Source of the DNA: BD1-7 clade bacterium
Lineage (GTDB): Bacteria; Pseudomonadota; Gammaproteobacteria; Pseudomonadales; DT-91
DNA length: 64,000 nt
Reading direction: 5' to 3'
Assembly (NCBI GenBank): GCA_902705865.1
Contig: CACSIO010000056.1
Span: 1-64,000, forward strand
Part shown: positions 46,266 through 56,197 of the stretch, in pieces
Layout of the letters: every line of letters begins with the position of its first letter
How positions within the stretch are numbered: position 1 is the stretch's first letter
Notes under the pieces: model-generated
The model's database searches: none
Told to the model about the DNA's origin: nothing
The model's input: only the letters and a program-made list of their open reading frames with translations
Position numbers and translations under genes: made by a program

Positions 46266-47347
46266 CCACGTTAGAAAAGATCGCTGGTGCACCATGGAGT
46301 GTTGGTTTTTTCGATACCTTGCGTGTCATTGATGCGACATTTCAGGATTTACCGAGGCTCGGTGAATCTGGTGCAATTCGCAATGATATCGCGCGCCTTG
46401 GTCAGCCTGCCAGTTTGACGTTTGAAGGGCGGGATATCGCAAGTTTACAGATGTTCGGCAACAGTGAATCAGCGCAAGGTGTTGCTGCGTCAGACATCGA
46501 TGGATCCCTATCAGTACCAGAAGTATCCAATTCGGGCGACGACCGAATTCGCGATACCCTGTTAGTTGAATGCATGAATATGGGGTGCTGGGGCCCCAAT
46601 GGCATTTTGCCGTTGCATATGACCGAAAATGCCTATCGGGAACATACGTTCAAAACCCCGAACTTGGAAGGCTTTGCTGATATCTTCCACCATCGGATGC
46701 TAAGCCTCTTTTATCGCGTGTTTGCTGATTCACAGCCGACCATTGCACTCGATCGACCCGACACCAGCACCTTTGATGAATGGATCGGTGCCCTGGCTGG
46801 TTGCGCAGACCCTGAAATAGATGATCAGGCACAAGAATGCGACGAATCTGCCAGTAACCTGACAGAATTTCGATGGGCCAAACTGTTTCACGCGGGCTTG
46901 CTCTCGCGTGGTATTCGATCGGCCGAGGGGTTGCGCCAGGTACTGAGTTCAGTGTTAAAACTCCCTGTTGAGGTCGATGATGGCAAAGCCACGTGGATGA
47001 CATTTGAACAAAACGACCGCAGCTTTTTGGGTGGGGGGCAGGTGGCCTTGGGGCAAACTAGTTATCTTGGCGAACGCATTCTGGCGCTAAATGGCAATAT
47101 TAGGGTGTGTGTGGGGCCGGTTTCCGAAAATCGCCTGAAACGATTTTTACCGGGCCAAGAAGATAATCAAACCTGCCACCGTTGGTTGCGCAGCTATTGT
47201 GGGTTTTCTTATCGCTGGACGCTGGTCGTAGTGGTTGAAAGTCAGCCGGGTGATGGTGCGACCCTCGGTGGTGACGCAGCCTTGGGGTGGCAATCGTGGT
47301 TAGGGCACCGGTATTCCCGTGTTATTGATATCGAGCTACCTGCATAG
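46229..47347 (+). CDS. tssG: T6SS baseplate protein TssG
   Basis: A 372-residue protein of the ImpH/VasB family. Typical segments are GAPWSVGFFDTLRVIDATF, NMGCWGPNGILPLHMTENAY (the conserved GPNGxLP pattern) and HRMLSLFYRVFADSQP. The start at 46229 follows GGGAGAGGTAGCTTC and overlaps the tssF end, so translation is coupled. It ends 9 bases before vgrG. Confidence 0.92.
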   Translation: MECKQRQSGSDLTTLEKIAGAPWSVGFFDTLRVIDATFQDLPRLGESGAIRNDIARLGQPASLTFEGRDIASLQMFGNSESAQGVAASDIDGSLSVPEVSNSGDDRIRDTLLVECMNMGCWGPNGILPLHMTENAYREHTFKTPNLEGFADIFHHRMLSLFYRVFADSQPTIALDRPDTSTFDEWIGALAGCADPEIDDQAQECDESASNLTEFRWAKLFHAGLLSRGIRSAEGLRQVLSSVLKLPVEVDDGKATWMTFEQNDRSFLGGGQVALGQTSYLGERILALNGNIRVCVGPVSENRLKRFLPGQEDNQTCHRWLRSYCGFSYRWTLVVVVESQPGDGATLGGDAALGWQSWLGHRYSRVIDIELPA

Positions 47348-47356
47348 GAGAACCGT

Positions 47357-49288
47357 ATGACAGTGTTTCGAGGATTAGATGTAAAACTGGCTGCAGCACC
47401 GGCGTCGTTAGGTAAAGACGCGTTTGTATCGTGTCTCTATGGTGAAGAACGATTCAGTGAGCCGTTTTGTTTTCAGGTGCAGTTGCGCAGTTTGAAGAAT
47501 GTTCGAGATGTGACGGCTTTGTTGAATAAACCCATGTCGATCCAACTCACAACGGATGAAGGAAAGTACCCGCGTTTTTTTCAAGGCATTATTGTTAGTG
47601 CGTGTATTGATGGGTGGTCAGGCCGCCATACGGTATATGAGTTTGTCTTGCGACCGACGGTATGGCTGTTGGAAAAAACACGCAACTGCCGGATGTTTCA
47701 GCAAAAAAGCGTGACGGATATCATCAAAGCGGTGTTTAAGGAAAACGGCTTTTCCGATTTCAAACTACAGGCCAGTGGCAGCTATCCGAGTATTGAATAC
47801 TGTGTTCAGTATGATGAGTCAGACTTGCACTTTGTTTCGCGCTTAATGGAAGAAAATGGCCTGTATTATTATTTTTTATGCAATCGCTCCGCGCATACCA
47901 TGGTCATCACCGATGCTAACAGTACCCACAAAGCGCTGGCTGATGGCCCCAAGCTGCCTTATTTGTTTGAACATAAAGACCACCCCGATCAGTGTATTCA
48001 TTATTTTCGTTACGAAGAATCGCTGCAAACCGGAAAATTCACCCTCAATGATTTTGATTATCTGAAACCCAAGGTAAGCCTGAAAGTCACCAAAGCAGCG
48101 AGTGGTGGCCAGTCTGTGAGTAAGGCAGAGCACTATGAATACCCGGGGTTTTACGAGACGGCTGCGGTCGGTCAAAAAAGGCTGAAGCTGCGAATGGAGC
48201 AAGCCGCTGCAGAGCAGGCAATGGCTACCGGTTTTTGTGATGTTACGAATATGCTGTGCGGCTCGACCTTTAAACTCACAGATCACCCAGTTACAAGTCT
48301 GAATCAACAGTATCTTGTGAGTCGGCTGGTTGTCTCGTTATCTAACGAAGAGGGTGGACCCTTGCCGCCAGTTGATTCTTCTGCAACGGAATCACTGGTA
48401 TTTAAAGCCGAATTCGATTGTTTGCCGGATAAAGTCCAATACCGAGCACCGATGAGCCATCAGCGCCCTTGCATTATTGGTACTCAGACGGCGAAGGTAA
48501 CAGGTGCCAAAGGCGAGGATGTGTGGACGGATAAATACGGTCGCATCAAGGTGCAGTTTCATTGGGATCGAGAAGGTAAAAACGACGAGAACAGTTCGTG
48601 TTGGGTACGTGTCGCACAAGTGTGGGCCGGTAAAAAGATCGGCACCCTATACCTGCCGCGCGTGGGTGATGAGGTTTTAGTAAGTTTTATTGATGGCGAC
48701 CCTGATCGACCAATCGTTATCGGTAGTGCCTATAACGCCGACAATATGCCGCCGGTGGGTTTACCATCAAAGGCGACGCAGACGGGAGTGACTACTCGCA
48801 GTGTCAAGAAAGGGGGTGCATCCAACTCTAGCCAAATTACCATTGATGACAAAAAGGACAGTGAACTGGTCACGGTTAAATCGGAGAAAAACTTCTTATT
48901 GCAGGTGAAAGGCAGTGAGCAGGTTACGGTTATGCAGCAGTCGAAACATCAAGTTAGCGGTGCTGCCGAACATACCTATAAAGACAAAGTTGTTGAAGAA
49001 TACGGCGGCCCGTTGACGCAAACATTCAAAGATAAGCTGTCGCAGAAAGCCAACTCCGATGTCACGCAAGCAGTCAAAGGAAAGATGGCCATTGATGTCA
49101 CCAAGGCATTTCAGGCTTCGACGAACGATGCATTGACGCTAAAAGGGGCGAAAGAAGTCAGTATTTCTGCAGGCTCAGCGAAGGTGACGATGAAGGCAAA
49201 CGGCGAGGTCACGATCAAGGCCTCAAAAATTACCGTGCAGGGGAGCGGAGATGTCGTGCTCAAAGGCGGGAAGGTGAAGATTAACTGA
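47357..49288 (+). CDS. vgrG: T6SS spike protein VgrG (TssI)
   Basis: A 643-residue VgrG. The N-terminal gp27-like part is followed by the gp5 OB-fold segment (KVTGAKGEDVWTDKYGRIKVQFHWDREG, with WVRVAQVWAGKKIGT and PRVGDEVLVSFIDGDPDRP), then a beta-helix of repeated KxxxxV-type strands ending GSGDVVLKGGKVKIN. No C-terminal toxin extension exists, so it is a structural or carrier VgrG. It trimerises, sits on the Hcp tube and is probably capped by the DUF4150 protein. It is the last gene of the tssF-G block. Confidence 0.95.
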   Translation: MTVFRGLDVKLAAAPASLGKDAFVSCLYGEERFSEPFCFQVQLRSLKNVRDVTALLNKPMSIQLTTDEGKYPRFFQGIIVSACIDGWSGRHTVYEFVLRPTVWLLEKTRNCRMFQQKSVTDIIKAVFKENGFSDFKLQASGSYPSIEYCVQYDESDLHFVSRLMEENGLYYYFLCNRSAHTMVITDANSTHKALADGPKLPYLFEHKDHPDQCIHYFRYEESLQTGKFTLNDFDYLKPKVSLKVTKAASGGQSVSKAEHYEYPGFYETAAVGQKRLKLRMEQAAAEQAMATGFCDVTNMLCGSTFKLTDHPVTSLNQQYLVSRLVVSLSNEEGGPLPPVDSSATESLVFKAEFDCLPDKVQYRAPMSHQRPCIIGTQTAKVTGAKGEDVWTDKYGRIKVQFHWDREGKNDENSSCWVRVAQVWAGKKIGTLYLPRVGDEVLVSFIDGDPDRPIVIGSAYNADNMPPVGLPSKATQTGVTTRSVKKGGASNSSQITIDDKKDSELVTVKSEKNFLLQVKGSEQVTVMQQSKHQVSGAAEHTYKDKVVEEYGGPLTQTFKDKLSQKANSDVTQAVKGKMAIDVTKAFQASTNDALTLKGAKEVSISAGSAKVTMKANGEVTIKASKITVQGSGDVVLKGGKVKIN

Positions 49289-49322
49289 CAGTCGACGCGC
49301 AGTGTTTGTTCGTCAACTGTCA
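49286..49322. terminator. Inverted repeat between convergent vgrG and gcvP
   Basis: TGACAGTCGAC and GTCAACTGTCA form an 11-base arm pair with one mismatch and a 15-base loop, starting at the vgrG stop codon. No T-run is present, so it is a weak candidate for bidirectional termination. Confidence 0.3.
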
Positions 49323-49347
49323 GCTAATGTCGGCTCGGGTTTACCGA

Positions 49348-52200
49348 TTAGTCCGTGTAGTCATCGATGGATGGGCATGCGCAAAACAGGTTGCGGTCGC
49401 CATACACATTGTCGATGCGGCCAACCGGTGGCCAGTACTTGTTATGGCGTAACGAGGCCAATGGATATGCGGCTTCTTCACGGGTATAAAGGTGGTCCCA
49501 GCTATCTGTCATCAAACTCTCGTGCGTATGCGGTGCATTCACTAACGGGTTATCTTCAAGTGTCCAGATGCCTTCTTTCACCTTCATGATTTCTTCATAG
49601 ATGGCGATCATGCTGTCGCAGAACCGATCCAACTCCGCCTTGGATTCACTCTCAGTCGGTTCGATCATCAATGTGCCGGCAACCGGGAATGACATAGTCG
49701 GGCCATGAAAACCAAAATCCATCAAACGTTTGGCGATATCTTCTTCACTGATACCGGTAGCTTCTTTAATGGGGCGAATATCCACAATACATTCATGAGC
49801 GACACGGCCGTTCTGACCGGTATACAAAATCGGGTAGACCGACTTTAATCGCTGGCTAATGTAGTTAGCATTCAAAATCGCAATTTCGGTGGCACTGCGC
49901 ATGCCGATTGAGCCCATCATATGAATATAAGCCCACGAAATCGGCAAAATGCCTGCACTACCAAATCGAGCGGCTGAAACCGTATTGGTTTCGGCATCAT
50001 CGAGTGGATTGCCTGGCAAGAATGGCGAAAGGTGCGATTTAACACCAATAGGACCCATGCCTGGGCCGCCGCCGCCGTGCGGAATCGCAAAGGTTTTGTG
50101 CAGGTTAAGGTGGGATACATCCGCACCAAACTTGCCCGGTGCCGCAACACCTACGATGGCATTCAGGTTGGCGCCATCGACATACACTTGGCCGCCGGCT
50201 TCATGAACGATTTCGCAGATCTCGGTAATGCCTTCTTCGAACACACCGTGGGTCGATGGGTAAGTCACCATAATGCAGGCAATATTGTCTCGGTGCTGTG
50301 CGATTTTGTCTTTTAAGTCATCAATATCGACATTACCGTCTGCATCGCATTTGGTGATCACGACTTTCATACCGACCATCGCTGCACTGGCAGGGTTGGT
50401 GCCGTGTGCAGAACTTGGAATCAAACAGATGTTACGTTCGTATTGGCCCTGGCTTTCGAGATAGGATTTGATCGCTAGCAAACCGGCGTATTCGCCCTGC
50501 GAGCCGGCATTGGGCTGCAGAGATACCGCATCATAACCGGTGCAAACCACCAGCATATCGTGCAGCTCATCAAGCATTTTTTGGTAGCCACGGGTTTGGG
50601 CTTCCGGCGCGAACGGGTGCATGTTAGCGAATTCTGGCCAGGTTACCGGGATCATTTCGGCCGTGGCGTTCAACTTCATGGTGCAAGACCCCAGCGGAAT
50701 CATCGAGTGAGTCAGCGTCACATCTTTGTTTTCCAACCGTTTCAGGTAGCGCAGCATTTCGGTTTCGCTGTGATAGCAATTGAATATTTCATGCTGAAGA
50801 AACTCGGATTGGCGTTGTAAATCAGCAGGAATCAGGCTGACTGCGTCGGTGATCTGACTATCGAGTGCCTCAGACGACAAGCCAAATACTGCGAATAGAG
50901 CGGTAAGGTCATCGACTGTGGTTTCTTCATTGAAGCTGATGCCGAGTGTCTCGTCATCGGTGTGGCGCAGGTTGATTCCGCTATCGAGTGCAGCTTGGTA
51001 AAGGCGATCGGTTTGATCGGCAGCGGCTAGCGATAGGGTATCGAATGCGGTTTGATTGGTGGTGATGCCGGCGTTATTTAATGCCTTCGCTGTTGCGCAT
51101 GTTAGCTGATGCACACGTTCAGCAATACGCTTGAGCCCTTGAGGGCCGTGATAAACGGCATAGCAGCTGGCCATGATGGCGAGTAGGGCCTGCGAGGTAC
51201 AGATGTTGCTGGTCGCCTTTTCACGGCGAATATGTTGCTCGCGGGTTTGCAGCGCCATACGGTAGGCCATTTGCCCGTTGCTATCTTTGGATACACCGAT
51301 AATACGGCCCGGCAATGCTCGTTTGTAGGCTTCTTTACACGCAAAAAACGCAGCGTGTGGGCCACCAAAGCCCATCGGTACGCCAAAGCGCTGGCTGTTA
51401 CCAATAACGATGTCGGCATCCATTTCACCTGGCGGCTTCAGCAAACACAAGGCCAGCAGATCGGTGGCAACTGTCACAATGGCATTTTTATCGTGCGCCT
51501 TGCTAATGACCTCGGTGAGATCTGAAGCAGATCCACGAGTATCAGGGTATTGAATCAGAGCGCCAAAAACGTTCTCGTTTTCAAGATCAGTAAAGATATC
51601 ACCAACGATTAACTCAAAACCGAAGTGGTGTGCACGGGTCGTAAGAACCGCAATGGTTTGTGGGTGGCAATTTTGATCCACAAAATAGGCATTGCTCTTG
51701 TTCTTTTTCACAACTCGATGGCTCATCGCCATGGCTTCTGCAGCAGCTGTGGCTTCATCCAGTAAGGAGGCATTGGCCAGTGGCATGGCGGTTAAATCCA
51801 TCACCATCTGCTGGAAGTTGATCAACGCTTCGAGACGGCCTTGGGCAATCTCAGGTTGGTAAGGTGTGTAAGCGGTGTACCAGCCCGGATTTTCGAAGAC
51901 ATTGCGCAAAATCACCGGTGGCGTGTGGGTTGGATAGTATCCCATGCCGATATAGTTGGTGTTCAGGATGTTTTCGCTTGCTATAGCTTTCAGGCGTTTC
52001 AGCGTTTGAGCTTCATTTTCGGCTTGGTTAAGAGCGAGAGGCTCAGTGCGAAAGATATTCGCCGGAATAGTCTGCTGCATCAAATCATGCAGATCTGCAG
52101 CCCCGACTGTTTGTAACATTTGACGCGTATCTTGATCAGACGGGCCAATATGGCGGCCGACAAATTCAGTGTTGTTGAATAATTGATCAATCGAAGACAT
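49348..52200 (-). CDS. gcvP: Glycine dehydrogenase (decarboxylating), P-protein
   Basis: A 950-residue single-chain P-protein of the glycine cleavage system. It decarboxylates glycine with pyridoxal phosphate and passes the aminomethyl group to the lipoyl H-protein. The PLP-lysine motif [20 protein letters not shown] is intact, and the N terminus ([21 protein letters not shown]) is canonical. The start at 52200 is preferred over one 7 codons upstream because GGAGTGCTCTCA precedes it. gcvT and gcvH are not in the window. It marks the edge of the T6SS locus and is unrelated to it. Confidence 0.96.
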   Translation of the reverse strand: MSSIDQLFNNTEFVGRHIGPSDQDTRQMLQTVGAADLHDLMQQTIPANIFRTEPLALNQAENEAQTLKRLKAIASENILNTNYIGMGYYPTHTPPVILRNVFENPGWYTAYTPYQPEIAQGRLEALINFQQMVMDLTAMPLANASLLDEATAAAEAMAMSHRVVKKNKSNAYFVDQNCHPQTIAVLTTRAHHFGFELIVGDIFTDLENENVFGALIQYPDTRGSASDLTEVISKAHDKNAIVTVATDLLALCLLKPPGEMDADIVIGNSQRFGVPMGFGGPHAAFFACKEAYKRALPGRIIGVSKDSNGQMAYRMALQTREQHIRREKATSNICTSQALLAIMASCYAVYHGPQGLKRIAERVHQLTCATAKALNNAGITTNQTAFDTLSLAAADQTDRLYQAALDSGINLRHTDDETLGISFNEETTVDDLTALFAVFGLSSEALDSQITDAVSLIPADLQRQSEFLQHEIFNCYHSETEMLRYLKRLENKDVTLTHSMIPLGSCTMKLNATAEMIPVTWPEFANMHPFAPEAQTRGYQKMLDELHDMLVVCTGYDAVSLQPNAGSQGEYAGLLAIKSYLESQGQYERNICLIPSSAHGTNPASAAMVGMKVVITKCDADGNVDIDDLKDKIAQHRDNIACIMVTYPSTHGVFEEGITEICEIVHEAGGQVYVDGANLNAIVGVAAPGKFGADVSHLNLHKTFAIPHGGGGPGMGPIGVKSHLSPFLPGNPLDDAETNTVSAARFGSAGILPISWAYIHMMGSIGMRSATEIAILNANYISQRLKSVYPILYTGQNGRVAHECIVDIRPIKEATGISEEDIAKRLMDFGFHGPTMSFPVAGTLMIEPTESESKAELDRFCDSMIAIYEEIMKVKEGIWTLEDNPLVNAPHTHESLMTDSWDHLYTREEAAYPLASLRHNKYWPPVGRIDNVYGDRNLFCACPSIDDYTD

Positions 52201-52976
52201 TGAGAGCACTCCGCCATTCATTGGAAACGCCCGTTTCGCGTGATCCCAATGGTTAATGGTTATAAATGATAGAGCTGGTTGCTTCTATCCTGTTCGAGCC
52301 GGTTCTGAACTGGCGAAAAAAGCCGCACATTAAACCACAAAAGCGCCGATTTTGCTGCAACATTCATGGGATGGTTACGATACTTGGCGAGGGTTGACCT
52401 AGCGAGTTATTCGATAACCCTATGCTCGGTCGGTTCCATGCTTTGTGATCTGCTTTTTGCCGTCATCGTTGTACTTCGGATTCAACGCCATCGACGCTCG
52501 AATCGGTGACGTTGGCGATTGGATCGATCAGCGCGTTGTTCGGTTTCTGAACTTCGTCGACACCCTGTTTATATGATGTCGATAGGTAGGAGATGTGTGA
52601 GAGAAGTTTGCCCCCTTTTTGCCGACATAACAGACGCGATTTCTGCATCATTTTAGTGCCTTGTGTATGACACTTTAGTGATGTTTTGCCTCATAGGATG
52701 TCACATAGAATTATGACTGGAATGAAAGTGACACAAAAGAGAAACATTGGTACGGCAATTCATTGAAATACATGGTTTTATCCTCACCTTTGGTTTCTTG
52801 TTAGTGCGTCTTTTTTTGCCTGAAAGGCCCTAGGATATTGGGCGTTTTGCCTATGTCATATTAGTGAAATAAAACTGTTTCAAAACCGTCATCTAGTCTC
52901 GGTATAGTTCGCCCCGTTCAACCTGGTCGTGTTTCATTATCAGAAGTACGCGACGTCCAGTTTACTAGGGGTAAAA
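52201..52976. other. Divergent intergenic region between gcvP and the TonB receptor gene
   Basis: A 776-base noncoding stretch. I looked for a glycine riboswitch in the gcvP leader and did not find its conserved core. Three TGTCAC/GTGACA elements occur near 52668, 52700 and 52729, and a Pho-box-like promoter near the receptor. No supported open frame. Confidence 0.5.
52875..52908 (+). promoter_or_regulatory. Pho-box-like promoter of the TonB receptor gene
   Basis: CTGTTTCAAAACCGTCAT (52875-52892) matches the PhoB box (CTGTCAT-N4-CTGTCAT) at about 14 of 18 positions. A -10 hexamer TATAGT at 52903-52908 follows after 10 bases, the spacing normal for Pho promoters. Phosphate control is an inference. 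Confidence 0.4.
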
Positions 52977-55900
52977 ATGATTAAATCACTTCTCTCAAGA
53001 TCTGTCGCTATCGGCTTGAGCTGCTACGCTAGCACTGCGCTCTCCGGTGATATGGTTCTTTATATGTTTAAGGATGGTGCAGCAGCTGAAGGTTTTCAGG
53101 TTGCTGTTAACGGTAGCGCCACCAAACCCGTTAAAGAAGACGGTTCGGTAACATTCAATCTAGGCGGCGGCGACCATGAAGCCGTGCTAACTTCTGACCA
53201 AGGTGAGGAATTAATGAAATTCCGCTTCACCGCAGCAGCAGATCAGAATGCCGATATCAGCATTGATGTTGAAGAGGGTGAAGAGCCCGAAGTTCTGGTA
53301 GAAACCTACTCAGTTAACGAAAACGATGCGCAGCGTGCCGAAGGTGTTCAAGGCGGCGTTGGTGGTGAAGTATACGATTCTGATTCAGACGCGGTAATTG
53401 CAGGCGCAACGATCAAGCTGATCGGCACTTCTTATGAAGGTGTTGCAGACGAAGAAGGTTACTTCGAATTCTCCGCCCCACGTGGTGTTTATACCGCTGT
53501 TGTTAGCCATCCTGATTACGGTAGCCGTGAAATTCAGGATTTCCGCGTAGTGTCGTTGGTCGACAAACAAGTTAACTTCGCATTATCCAAGTTTAGCGAT
53601 GATATTGAAGAAGTTGAGGTTGTTGCTAAGTACAACCCAGATTCATTTACTGATACCGAGCGTTTCTCTCTAGCAGTTGTTGATTCCATTAGTATTGAGC
53701 AGCTGGCACGTTTTGGTGATTCGGATGCTGCATCAGCGGTTAAGCGTATCGCCGGTGTTGCGGTCGAAGGCGGCAAGTATGTTGTTGTTCGTGGTTTGAA
53801 CCCTCGACACAGCTCGGTCATGTTGAATGGTGCAAGCCTGCCAAGCCCAGATCCAACGCGTCGTAACGTTCCTTTGGATTTGTTCCCGTCTACAATTCTT
53901 GATGCGATTGATGTACAAAAATCATTCTCCCCGAGCGTCTACGGTGATTCTACTGGCGGAACCGTCAAACTGACGACACGATCGTTCCCAGATGAATTCG
54001 AAGGTAAGTTCTCGACCAGTTTAGGACTTGTAACAGATCTAACAGGTGAATCTCGCGAAGTGCAACAAGGAGAAGCACTGGATTTCTTCGGGTTTGGTTC
54101 TGAGGGTGATCGTAAGATTCCATCAGATGTAGAAGCCAACCTGGAGGAACTCAATGATTCGGATCTTGAAGGCGCAGAGAGAACAGATCTGTCTTTAAGC
54201 ATGCCTCATACTCTGGCAACAGAGAAGCGTACCATTGCACCAGACGTTAAACTGGAGTTGAGCATCGGCGATACTTTCTTTGATACCGGTGATGTATCAA
54301 TGGGTTACTTGGCTGCTGTGAAATTTAAAAACTCATGGCGCAGTGAAGTTGGTAAACGTAATAACTATTCGTTATCTCTTGGTGGCGGTCTAGTTGAAGA
54401 TGACAACATCGATTACGTTAGAACGACTAATGACATTGATTTGGGTGCTGGCTTTACATTGGGTATGAATATCGGTGAGGATCACGATCTAGCATCGAAC
54501 ACCTTGTGGTTGCGCCAAACTACAGCTGATACTTTCAGCTATGATGCAAGTCGCTTCGGTGACCAGGATCGCCCAACCAAGGGTAACGATCTCCGTTGGT
54601 TCGAGCGCGAGTTTGTGTTCCAGCAATTCACAGGAACGCATTATATTCCGTCTGACCTAGACACCACGATTACTTGGCAAACCTCTTTCTCTTCGGCCAA
54701 ATTAGATGAGCCGGATGGACGTTCTTACGCTTTTGAAGAGCGTGGTGATGAGTATGAGTTAATCATCTCTGACGTTGAACGTAAGTACAGCGAGTTGGAT
54801 GATACCAATGTTGATTTCAGTGTTGGCGGTGATTCGGCGTTGATGAAAGCTGATGATGCAGAAATGCGTTTGAAGTATGGCTTGTCTTCATTTAAACGTG
54901 AGCGTAATAGCTCGCAGTTTTCGATCGGATACGGAACCAACTCAAACGGATCTGGCGGTGACTTGCCTGATGAGTATGAAGGCACTACTGACATTGATCA
55001 GATCCTGAACAAGGATACTATCGCAGGCGGTGATTTTTTCATCAACTCACGCGTTCCGGCCTCTGGAACATATTCGGCTGACTGGAACCTGAATGCTGCT
55101 TATCTGTCGTTAGATTACAACCAGTTCGATATGGTTCGTGTTGATCTGGGTGTTCGTTTTGAATCATCCAAGATGACTGTTGATACCTTCAAAAGTTCGA
55201 ACTCTTCAATTCCGGTTCAAGCAGAAGTTGACGACAACAGCCTGTTGCCGTCATTGAATGTTACTGTACCTATTGGTGATATGTGGCAGCTTCGCGGTGC
55301 TTATTATGAAACCATCAACCGTCCTGATTTTCGTGAGTTGTCTGCTGCGTCATATGTTGATCCTGAATCGGGTGAAACATTTGTTGGTAACCCTGACCTA
55401 GTCAGCGCCGAGATTCAAAACTTTGACATTCGTGCGGAGTTTTACCCATCAGATAATGAAAGTGTGAGTCTTGCCATTTTCCATAAAGACTTTGATAACC
55501 CGATTGAAAAAGTTCTGGAGCAAGGCAACGCGGTATTCTCATTCGAAAACGGCTCGTTCGGTAAGTTGAGCGGTGTTGAGTTTGATTTCCGTTTGGAATA
55601 CGACATTGCTGAATACGGTGTGTTTGTTTCTGGTAACTACACCTATATCGATTCAGAAGTCGAAGTTCAGTCAGGTTCTTCTATCCGCAAGCAAAAAATG
55701 CAAGGTCAGCCAGACGATCTAGTTAACTTCCAGTTGGGCTTTGATGACTTCAACTGGGGCATGGAATACACATTGGTTTATTTCAGACAAGGCGAAACGC
55801 TTTACTCCTTGGGCGCGGATAACTACCCGAATATTGTTCTTGAAGCGCGTAATGATCTTGGCTTCAACGTTTCGAAGAACTTTGGTGAAGAATCCAAGTT

Positions 55901-56018
55901 GACACTGAAAACTAAAAACCTGTTGAACGAGCCGTTTGAGCAAACGCAGGGTGGCGAGAACTATCGCTCCTATAAAACGGGCGTGAGCGTTGAGCTCGCA
56001 TACTCGCTGGAATTCTAA
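52977..56018 (+). CDS. TonB-dependent receptor with carboxypeptidase-regulatory-like N-terminal domain
   Basis: A 1013-residue outer-membrane receptor. A signal peptide (MIKSLLSRSVAIGLSCYASTALS) is followed by a beta-domain (about 25-95), an acidic linker (VEEGEEPEVLVETYSVNEND), a carboxypeptidase-D regulatory-like domain (GGEVYDSDSDAVIAGATIKL to AVVSHPDYGSREI), a TonB-box-like EEVEVVA, and the plug (ASAVKRIAGVAVEGGKYVVV; RGLNPRHSSVMLNGASLPSP). The barrel ends VSVELAYSLEF with a terminal Phe. The start at 52977 is chosen because the signal peptide begins there and TAGGGGTAAAA precedes it. The unknown ligand may be delivered by or to the duplicated lipoprotein encoded next. Confidence 0.9.
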   Translation: MIKSLLSRSVAIGLSCYASTALSGDMVLYMFKDGAAAEGFQVAVNGSATKPVKEDGSVTFNLGGGDHEAVLTSDQGEELMKFRFTAAADQNADISIDVEEGEEPEVLVETYSVNENDAQRAEGVQGGVGGEVYDSDSDAVIAGATIKLIGTSYEGVADEEGYFEFSAPRGVYTAVVSHPDYGSREIQDFRVVSLVDKQVNFALSKFSDDIEEVEVVAKYNPDSFTDTERFSLAVVDSISIEQLARFGDSDAASAVKRIAGVAVEGGKYVVVRGLNPRHSSVMLNGASLPSPDPTRRNVPLDLFPSTILDAIDVQKSFSPSVYGDSTGGTVKLTTRSFPDEFEGKFSTSLGLVTDLTGESREVQQGEALDFFGFGSEGDRKIPSDVEANLEELNDSDLEGAERTDLSLSMPHTLATEKRTIAPDVKLELSIGDTFFDTGDVSMGYLAAVKFKNSWRSEVGKRNNYSLSLGGGLVEDDNIDYVRTTNDIDLGAGFTLGMNIGEDHDLASNTLWLRQTTADTFSYDASRFGDQDRPTKGNDLRWFEREFVFQQFTGTHYIPSDLDTTITWQTSFSSAKLDEPDGRSYAFEERGDEYELIISDVERKYSELDDTNVDFSVGGDSALMKADDAEMRLKYGLSSFKRERNSSQFSIGYGTNSNGSGGDLPDEYEGTTDIDQILNKDTIAGGDFFINSRVPASGTYSADWNLNAAYLSLDYNQFDMVRVDLGVRFESSKMTVDTFKSSNSSIPVQAEVDDNSLLPSLNVTVPIGDMWQLRGAYYETINRPDFRELSAASYVDPESGETFVGNPDLVSAEIQNFDIRAEFYPSDNESVSLAIFHKDFDNPIEKVLEQGNAVFSFENGSFGKLSGVEFDFRLEYDIAEYGVFVSGNYTYIDSEVEVQSGSSIRKQKMQGQPDDLVNFQLGFDDFNWGMEYTLVYFRQGETLYSLGADNYPNIVLEARNDLGFNVSKNFGEESKLTLKTKNLLNEPFEQTQGGENYRSYKTGVSVELAYSLEF

Positions 56019-56052
56019 ACCCTTAATCGCAGTACCTTAGATACATCATTTT

Positions 56053-56090
56053 ATCGGCCTGTCATATCGTATGTGTCAGGCCGATTTCAT
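56053..56090 (+). terminator. Hairpin after the TonB receptor gene
   Basis: ATCGGCCTG pairs with CAGGCCGAT around a 15-base loop, followed by TTCATTTTT. It separates the receptor gene from the lipoprotein gene by a terminator or attenuator, 34 bases after the stop. Confidence 0.7.
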
Positions 56091-56197
56091 TTTTGATGAT
56101 CTGTAATCTAAGTGTAAAGAAAACAGAAAAAAAGTGTAACTAGCGTTAGTTAATATGCTTAGCAAACCCGATTTATATAATTATCCGAGGGGATGAG

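Noticed and set aside
24733-49288. A contractile phage tail or prophage instead of a T6SS
   Set aside because: TssJ-L-M, TssK, ClpV and Hcp are present and no phage head, integrase or lysis genes exist.
52201-52460. Glycine riboswitch upstream of gcvP
   Set aside because: The conserved aptamer core was not found on the minus strand.
52463-52651. Short minus-strand open frame upstream of gcvP
   Set aside because: No ribosome-binding site or family pattern; it lies within a promoter-containing intergenic region.
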